The translations under genes were made by a program, and so were the position numbers. A stretch of DNA of 27,853 nt from a virus, in the IMG/VR virus record IMGVR_UViG_3300010354_000484, positions 1 to 27,853 of that record; one strand, written 5' to 3'. Positions 16,101 to 25,100 of the stretch are shown piece by piece; the first letter of the stretch is position 1; each line of letters opens with the position of its first letter. The notes below the pieces were generated by a model. The model saw only the letters and a list, made by a program, of their open reading frames with translations. It did not search any database and was not told the origin of the DNA.

Positions 16101-19100
16101 ACCAAGTGTTCCATGACTTCCGCCTGGATATGGGAATATTGAAGATGTGATACCAATAGTCGCTGTTCCACCAGAAGCATAGGTGTGTGAAATAGTTGAA
16201 ACGCCGACATTAAAGACTAATGATGTGCCAGAAGTGCCTACAATAGTTCTATAAACATCCCAAGTACCACCTAAAGTATTTGAACTACTTTGTGGATATG
16301 GATCACCATAATCATCAAGTCCTGCTGGATAAGGGAACTTAGTGGAAGAGAATCCAATGTGTTCGGAAGTGCAGGATAATTCAATATCAGCAAGTCTTAC
16401 ATAATCACCAACATCTAGACCATGTTCTGCATCAAGAAAGACAGTTGCGATACCAGAAACCTCATTGTACTCAAGATTTGTTACATTATAAGTGGCAATT
16501 CCTGTCCAAGAGTTGCATGAGAATTCTAAATTGGCAAGTTTTACATAATCACCAACCTCTAATCCATGATTTGCATTAGTAATAATTGTTGTAATTCCTG
16601 TAGATTCTGTATAATCTGCTGCAGTTACATTATAAGTCGTAATACCAGTCCAAGAATCACATGAGAATTCTAGACCAGATAGTTTAATGTAATCTCTGTT
16701 TTGAATTAGACCATGTGGTGATGCAAGAGTAATAGTTGCAATTCCAGTTGACTCAGTATATACGGCACTAACAACATTAATGCTTTGAACTGCTTCTTGA
16801 GAATTGCACTCAAACTCAAGTCCATATAAACTTAAACTATCACCAACCTTAAGGTTGTGCTCTTCGGATAGTGTGAATGTGCATACTCCAGTTGTATTAT
16901 CATAATTAAATGTTACGATATCAAGAGGGTCTCTATCGGTTGGAAATACTGTTTGTGCGATGGAAACAATAGAACCAATACCACCAGATGCATTAGTAAT
17001 AATTCCAATTTGTGCTGGATATAGTGGTGCAAATCCAAGACCTTGTGTTGCACCAATAGAAACAATAACACCACCTCTTGGCAACTGGTTTTGGTTTACA
17101 TCATACTCAGAAATAACTAGATTTCCATTAGACGAAGTTATTCCTGTAAATACAATACTAGAAATTCCAGAATTTGAAACATAATCATAGTTATTCAATG
17201 GATTATTTTGTGTTGTTGGTGTTTGGAATATTCCATTCAAGAAAACTAAAGAACTGCCAGTTTGAATACCTGTTGTATTCAAACCACCAACATAAGTTGT
17301 ATAAGTTTGACCTAATCCAGTAAAGTTTGACGAAATATCATCAAATATTCTATTATTCGTATAGTCATTTCTTAAATAAACCCTTCCACCAAATACTGCT
17401 CTTTCAAAGTTAAGATTTGACGAATTTCTAATATTGCTAATTTTACCTGTTGGAGCTGCTGTGAAGTGAATGTCTGAAGATACAATGTTATAATTTCCAC
17501 TATAAACTCTTACGGCAGTTCCATCAGTATGTGCAATTGCAACCGTTCCAAGTTGTGCCCTTCTAACTTCAAGATTATAATATGTTCCAACACCAGTTAT
17601 CGCAGCAGTGCTTGATGTTGATAGTCCAACATTTGTAACTCTCATCAATTCATCATCAATCTTTACAATATCTTCTGGTAGAATGTTTTGTATTGATTGT
17701 AATGAGAATATTGTATCATTATCACTTATAGATCCAGAATTTTCATATAATATAGTATTGATAGGTGTATATGCCAATGGATATTGTGCAATTCCATCTA
17801 TTGTAATGAGAGACTTCTCAAGTTTCTTATACATCTCCAATTCGTGAGAATTGCCAGATCCAGCATCCGTAAATGTTACTGCAATACCTGCTTCAGCATA
17901 ATCTTTTCTAGTTGCTAATTTTAACTGGTCATTATCAATTTTTATTGCATATACTTCTGAAGGTAGAATTGTTGTTACTACACCAGATTGTGTTAGTGTT
18001 GCACCAATACTTACGCTAACTGAATTAATTCCAATAAAAGTTGATCTTGGAGTATATGTAAGTCTTTCTCCTGTGCTAAAGAAGTGATTTTTAATTTTAA
18101 TTAATCCAGTATCTGGAACCAAGTAATCTGTGCTAGCAGGATTGAATCTCTTAGAGAATACTGGATATCCATCACTTTTCAATGTAAATCTTGTCTTATT
18201 AGCTCTATTACCATTTACAGCATTATAGAATAATAATTCTAATTGATCTCTTACCTTTCCATATTCTAGCGATGGATAGACATTTTCCAAATCACTAAGG
18301 GTGTAAATTGACTCATTAAATGAACTTATGTTAACCACATCTGTTATCGATGCATCTGGATAGAATAATAACTGTCCATTACTTCCAGAAAATTCTGGTC
18401 CAAAAGTACCAATACCAGAAGTAGATCCAATTGATACAAATGGATATTGTACAACACCACATGTACCATTATTGTTGATTAATAAAACCTGATGTAAAGC
18501 ACTAGTGTCTCCATAAGAAACTCTTACCAGAGATTTAATTGTCGATACTTCCTCCTTGACAAAATTTGCAATTGAAGTTGATGCTGAAGAAACCGAAGTA
18601 TATCTAGATTCATATTTAAATGATCTTTCTGACCCTTCAATTTGACCTTCTAAAATAGATCTATAAGTTCCAAATCCAACAGCAGTTGATCCAAATCCAA
18701 CAACTTTGGATCTAATTAGAACATCTCCATCAAAACCAACGTTTTCATAGTCAATAAAGATATTATCCCCATCAATACGTGATGTGAATGTTCCAATAAA
18801 AGAGTTTGAGTTTGAATCGGTAGATAATGTATCAAGGAAATATTCTGACTGATATGTATTTGTCCCATCATGAGTAATGTAGAGTTCAACAATATTTCTA
18901 AAAACATCTCTATTTTTATCATAGACTTCTGCTGTAACATAATAAGATTCTACATTATCAGTATTTGCACTTATAATTTCAGTGGTTATTCCAACAGCAG
19001 CGTAATTTACCGCTCCAACTAAATTGACAAATCCAACACTAAGTGTAGAAATGCCAACAGTATCACTATTAAATGATGACTTAATAATTTTAATGTCATA

Positions 19101-22100
19101 ATCCGTATCATTTGGATCTAATGGATAGAATCTGAGAGAAGTATTATCAAATTCATCCTTATTTGCTTCAACATCTACAAGTTGTTCGTCAGTATTAAAT
19201 ATAGATGATTTTTCAAAAGTAATAACGTCATTTGGACTTTTAACTACCAGTGCTTCCGTTACTTGAACGTTAGACGAATTTGGATCAATAATTTGGATTA
19301 AATATCTTCCAAAAGAATCATCAAATGGTAGTTCAACATATGGATTTAATGATGATCTTGTATTTGAAAACTGCTGACTAATATCATCAATTTTTAAAAC
19401 TCTATTTGTTCTACACTCAATATAACCAGATAATTTCTTATTTTTTACTTTTATGCGATTTGATCTCGATTCTAGAGTATCAGTATCTACACCAAAATCA
19501 AAATTATTAATGGTATCAACACGTCTTTGATCAATAAAATCAAAAACTGCTAAGGCATCTATAGTAGTTGAACCGATAGAAGCGGCCGCTTCCGATTTAA
19601 CTTCTGTGTCTGAGAAGTTTTTAAGACCAGTTGTGTGTAATAAAGAATTTACTGAACTTGTCGATTCTTCAAATGTTATTGGACTCTTAACTGTATATGA
19701 GAGTGTTTGATAATAATCATTATCTGGAATAACCTGATAATCTTCATTTAATTTTCCAGTATTATCCAACCACCCAAGATCTTTTCTTATAGAATAATTA
19801 ATTTCAAATCTAGCATCATTACTTATAACGCTATCGATTTTTGCTCTTGTTCCACTATAAGTTCCAAGAATATTATCTCCAATATTTAAATTATATCTGC
19901 CAACAGCCTTAATAAAATTGAGTTTTGCATCTGTTACAACCCAATCAGTCTCAAAATAATTATTATTTGATAATTTTAGTAATAGACTATCACCAATTCT
20001 AAATGATGAAGATCCTTTTATGACAGAAAATCTTGGATAATCTTCATATCTAACAATTGTAGCAAAATTTGGAGAAGTTACTGCTATTCCTGCATTTGAA
20101 GTATAATTTGATAAATCAAACTCAACTTCTGCTGGATTTAAATTTCTGTAATCAGATACTGTAAAAAATTCATATTGATGATCTTCAGAGTTGAATCCAT
20201 CTCCAGTAGATCCATATTTTTCAAAACCCTCTACAAATATTTTGTCTCCAACATTAACAACATTAGTAGAAAATCCGACAATTGGTGTCAATAACTTACA
20301 AGTTACAATTCCAGCTCCTTGTGAATATAGTACATTAGTAACTGAGAAACCATTACTATTATTAATTGCTTTTAGAGTGTGTGTCGAAGCATTCAACCCA
20401 TTTGGTGACTCTACAATTTTTATTGATCCTATACTTGATCCATTAATTATTGGTTCAATAATTCCATTATTAATCTTTATACCATCAGAATTTATAAGAA
20501 CTAATTCTGGTGGACTTGTGTAATTTTTTCCTCCAAATTGAAGATCAATACTCGATACAAAATCAGAATCTGTAATAAAGAATGTAGATGGAACTAAAGC
20601 TTGTGGTCTAAGAGTTACATCAGATGGATATTCAAATCCTGGATCTATAATTTGAACATTGTCAATTTTTCCAATATTATATGAACCAGAAAAAACTTTT
20701 GCCCCATCACCAAAAGTTGTGTTAAATGATGAAATGACTGGTAATTTTTTATATCCTGTTCCACCTCCAGTCAACGATAATCTTGCAATTCCCCCAAGAG
20801 CAGTTGTAGAATTTGTTGTGTATGATATATTATCGCATTGTGATTTGTTATAAGTTAAAGATTCTGGTATTTTAGTTAAAGATATTTTAAATTGTGTTGA
20901 ATTTAAATTTGCATCAAATACTTTATATCTTCCAGTATATGTACTTTGATTATAAGAAATTTTAGAAGAATTTTTAACATCTATATCCGATGTTGATATA
21001 AATCCAGATTTTTCTAGGGTATAAAAAAGACTCTGTGGATTATTGGAATTATATTTTAAAGTTACACTTGCTTCAGAACTAATTCCAATTGTACCTACGC
21101 CAATAACTGCAAAATTATTTGTATTTCCTACAGAAACAAATTCATTCTTAAAATCTTTATCATAGAAGAATTTTAAAGAGTATCCAATCAGAGATGAATC
21201 TGATAAGTCAAAGACTAAATCATTGTTGTTTATTATCCTCAATTCTGGATTAACGAGAGATAATTCATGCGACAATCCACCAGTTGAAGCAATACTTACA
21301 ATATTTTGTGGGAATGCAGAGACATCATATAAAGTTTCACATAGAGTAAAATTATTTTCATCCAATACTTTAATATAATAATATCCAGTATCAACACCAG
21401 ACATAACAAGATCGGATGTATAATAAACTTTATCTCCATTAAAGAATCCGTGAGAAACTAAGTTGATAATATCCTTTTCAAGATTTACATTTTCTGATGC
21501 GAAACCAATGGGATTTACAAGTATTTTTGAGTTATTCTCATCAAATTTAATTTTTACGGAAGTTGAGGTTCCTATTCCAATTACTTGATTTGAATTTAAG
21601 GATAGATTAATAGTATCTCCATTTTCAAGTCCATGACTTGTAGAAAGAGAGACAAGAGTTGTTACACGATTTACATCTGCAGTTATTTGGTCATAATCAG
21701 TCCGTATATAATACTCAAAATTGTCTGAACCATTGGATGCAAAGAATAGTCCATTAGTTGTAGTAGTTAATCCAACACTAGTTACTATACCAATCAGATC
21801 ATCAGATTTTTTAATAACATAGAATACTTCTTCCGAAGTTCCTGTTAAAATTGAATTTATTGGTCCTGTCGGAGTATCTTGAACAGATAATGCGGCAGTA
21901 CCAGAGGGTTTCTTTATTAGAACCCTTTCATTAGTTTTAAATGGGTGATTTGGAACTCTAATAGATTGAGTTGGTATAGAAACATTCTCGATAAGATTTT
22001 CACCAATAGCTATAGTTGATTCCACAGATGTGCTGAATCCCACAGAGTTGCCAACACCAATAGATTCGTTAGGATTAAAATATATAAATTTGTTTAAGGT

Positions 22101-25100
22101 TGATTGGAATCTCGGCGTCTTTACTGGAAGAGAAATGTAACTTGGTAAAAGATCTACAGAGGTTGATGCAGTATGTGCTAATCCAGAAGAACCCCTTCTT
22201 ACTCTCAAAATTTTTCTAGTATCAAAACGATTCAAAACTGACAAAATTTCGGATCCAATACGAATTGTGCTTCCAATAGAAATATTTGGTGTAAGTTCTG
22301 AAAGGAAGATGTCGGTAACTACTCCTGCTATTGGAGATGATGGAAGATTTTTGTATAAGAACGTTCTTTCGGAAGAAACGCCAACAATGTAATTTTTACC
22401 GAGAACACCCTTTAAATCAGTACTTATCCCTGTCAAATAAACATTATCATTCTGATTAAATGTATGTGTTGTCGATATATATCCAGAAACCTCATTTTCA
22501 TTATTCCAAACTAGAACAACATCTTCATATTTTATGATCTCCGTATCTAATTGGTTGACGGTCTTTCCTCTTATTAGAGAAACTTCTGCTGAGGCTCCAC
22601 CACCACCAGTTCCAGTATTATCAAATACTGCAAAATCTCCAAGTTTATAATTTGATCCTGGTTCTGATAGAGTTAGATAATCTACAGATCCACTTAATAC
22701 TGATATTACTTTAGATGTTTGATTTGTGATTTCATTAGATTCCACCAAGAAATCACTACCAGAATAAGGATCGGAAACGTTATATGGAAGTGTATTTCTT
22801 ATAATGTTTCCTGAGTTGAAGTCAAAATATTGATTTACAATATAACTATCATCTAATAAATTTGATCTAAACTGATCACCAACAAAATATGGGAATTTTG
22901 GTATAATCTTATTTACTGCTAAACTTGACTCTACGGATACAAAATATGCATATGTTCCCTTTGGAAAATCTGGAGTTTTACAATATCTACCATTACATAC
23001 ATCTAAATCCCCAGAATTATCAAATGTATAATCGTCTATGAAAAATCCTCGACCAAAAGAAGTTGGTCTATTTTCAACATTTGTTATATTTAACGTATAT
23101 CCAGATTGTAAAATTTTAATATCAGAATCGGAATCTTCTGGATCTGAATATCCATATGGACCATAAATTGGATTTCCATCTAAAGCCCATCCAATAATTG
23201 GTGAGTGACCAGAACCACTATCTCCATAATAATTTTTTCCAATATCCGTCGAATATCCGACTACAGAATACTTTAAGTTAGTTATTGACTTTCTTAAATC
23301 AATATCACCAAATCTAGCAAATCTATTAACTGTTAATCCTCTAACAATAGGATCAAGTGCAACATCGGATCCTGGATTTATAATTGTAACACTAGTAGTA
23401 TCATCAACATAGTTAACGCCACCATTTAATATTATTACTTCAGTAATAACATTATTTTGAACAACAGCTCTTAATTTTGCACCAATTCCCTCACCATTTA
23501 CTTTTAGTTCTGGAGTGGAGTAATAATCACGTCCTCCACTTAAAACCTGTACAGATACAATTTTACCTCCTCTTACAAAGGTTTTGATTTGTGCATCTTT
23601 ACCAGTTTTAACTTCATATAATGGTTTCTTATGAAGATTTAAAATGGTTGATCCATATTCAGTACCATTTTCATACAAATAAGTATCGATTATTGATCCA
23701 CGAACTACAGGATATGCACTTACAATTCCGGATATTCCATCTCTAAATCTAACATTCACTTGAACTGAAATATTTGGATATTTGAATACCTGATATCCGG
23801 ACCCAACTGAAGAAAACTTCGCATAATTTTTTCTATCATAATTTGAAGTTATTGTTGCACCTATTCCAGCATCTGCCAATCTAAATTTGTCATTGTCAAT
23901 TTTTATAACATAATACTGAGTGGTGGAGGATAATCCAGAGATACTCCCCCCTTCAGAATAATATTCTACGATATCTTTGTTATTAAACCCATGATTTTTA
24001 AAGTTTACCGAATCATCTAAGGTTGATATTCCTACAGGTTTTACCTTCAACTTTCTATTCGTATATCCATCTCCAGGATTTACTACTTCTATTCCTGTTA
24101 CTGTTTTTTTACTTTCAGAAATTCTAAATTTTTGAATTCCTGAATTACTTTCTGTGGTAAATCCGACAGTATTGATACCTGCTACATAATCAGTTTTTGT
24201 CTTATAGATTCGTATCGTTTTTGGACCGGTCACTTGAGCATAATATACACCATTATGCTCAAGATATTCCCCAACAGCATCATTACTTCCTCTAAATGTT
24301 CCTATACTTATTGGATTATTATCATTAGTCAAATAGACTAGTGCTTGACCACTGACTATGTTGTGATTATTGATAAAGGATAGATCATCATTATCAACGT
24401 CTAAACCACCGCCTTGTGAAGTTGATGCAGCATTAAATTCTATTTCTCGATATCTTCTAGATGTAATTGGTTTCAATATGCATCCAGATCCATTTCCACC
24501 GGTCAACGTTGCCGATATAGCATCGTCAATATCAAAGTCTTGGGGATCAACTAGAACTTCTTTAACAGATCCTTGAACAACTACATTTACTAAAGCAGTA
24601 GTTCCTATTCCTGCAGAAATTTGGATAAAAGGAGGATTAATTACATCATAATTTTGACCAGAGTTTAAGATTTTAACTTCTTCTAATGGACCATAAAAAA
24701 TTCTATCATTAGTTTTATATGATGAAATTTCTACACCATCAATCAAAATACCAATTGTATCCGCTGTTGTTTTTGTTGCAGATCCATATTGAATATCTGG
24801 ATTCAATTTGAATTTCTTAAGAGACTTTTGTGGTCCTATTTGTAGGTTGTTTTGTCTTGATAAAGTAAATGTATGTGATCCAGATCCAGATGGTAGATCT
24901 CCAAATTCGATAAAATCATCTGTCGGAATAAATGATCTTGATGTATAAAGTTTTATTTTATTTGCATCAGATAATACTCTGACATAGTACAACCCTTCCG
25001 CCAATCCTGGTATTTCTTGAGACTCTGGAGAATAGTAGACTTCATCTCCGGTTATAAATGGAACATCAGTGTCAAATGATATTACAGAATATTTTAAAGT

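Noticed and set aside
15670-16880. CRISPR array
   Set aside because: The repeats are long, directly adjacent without spacers, and in frame with the coding sequence: protein repeats, not CRISPR.
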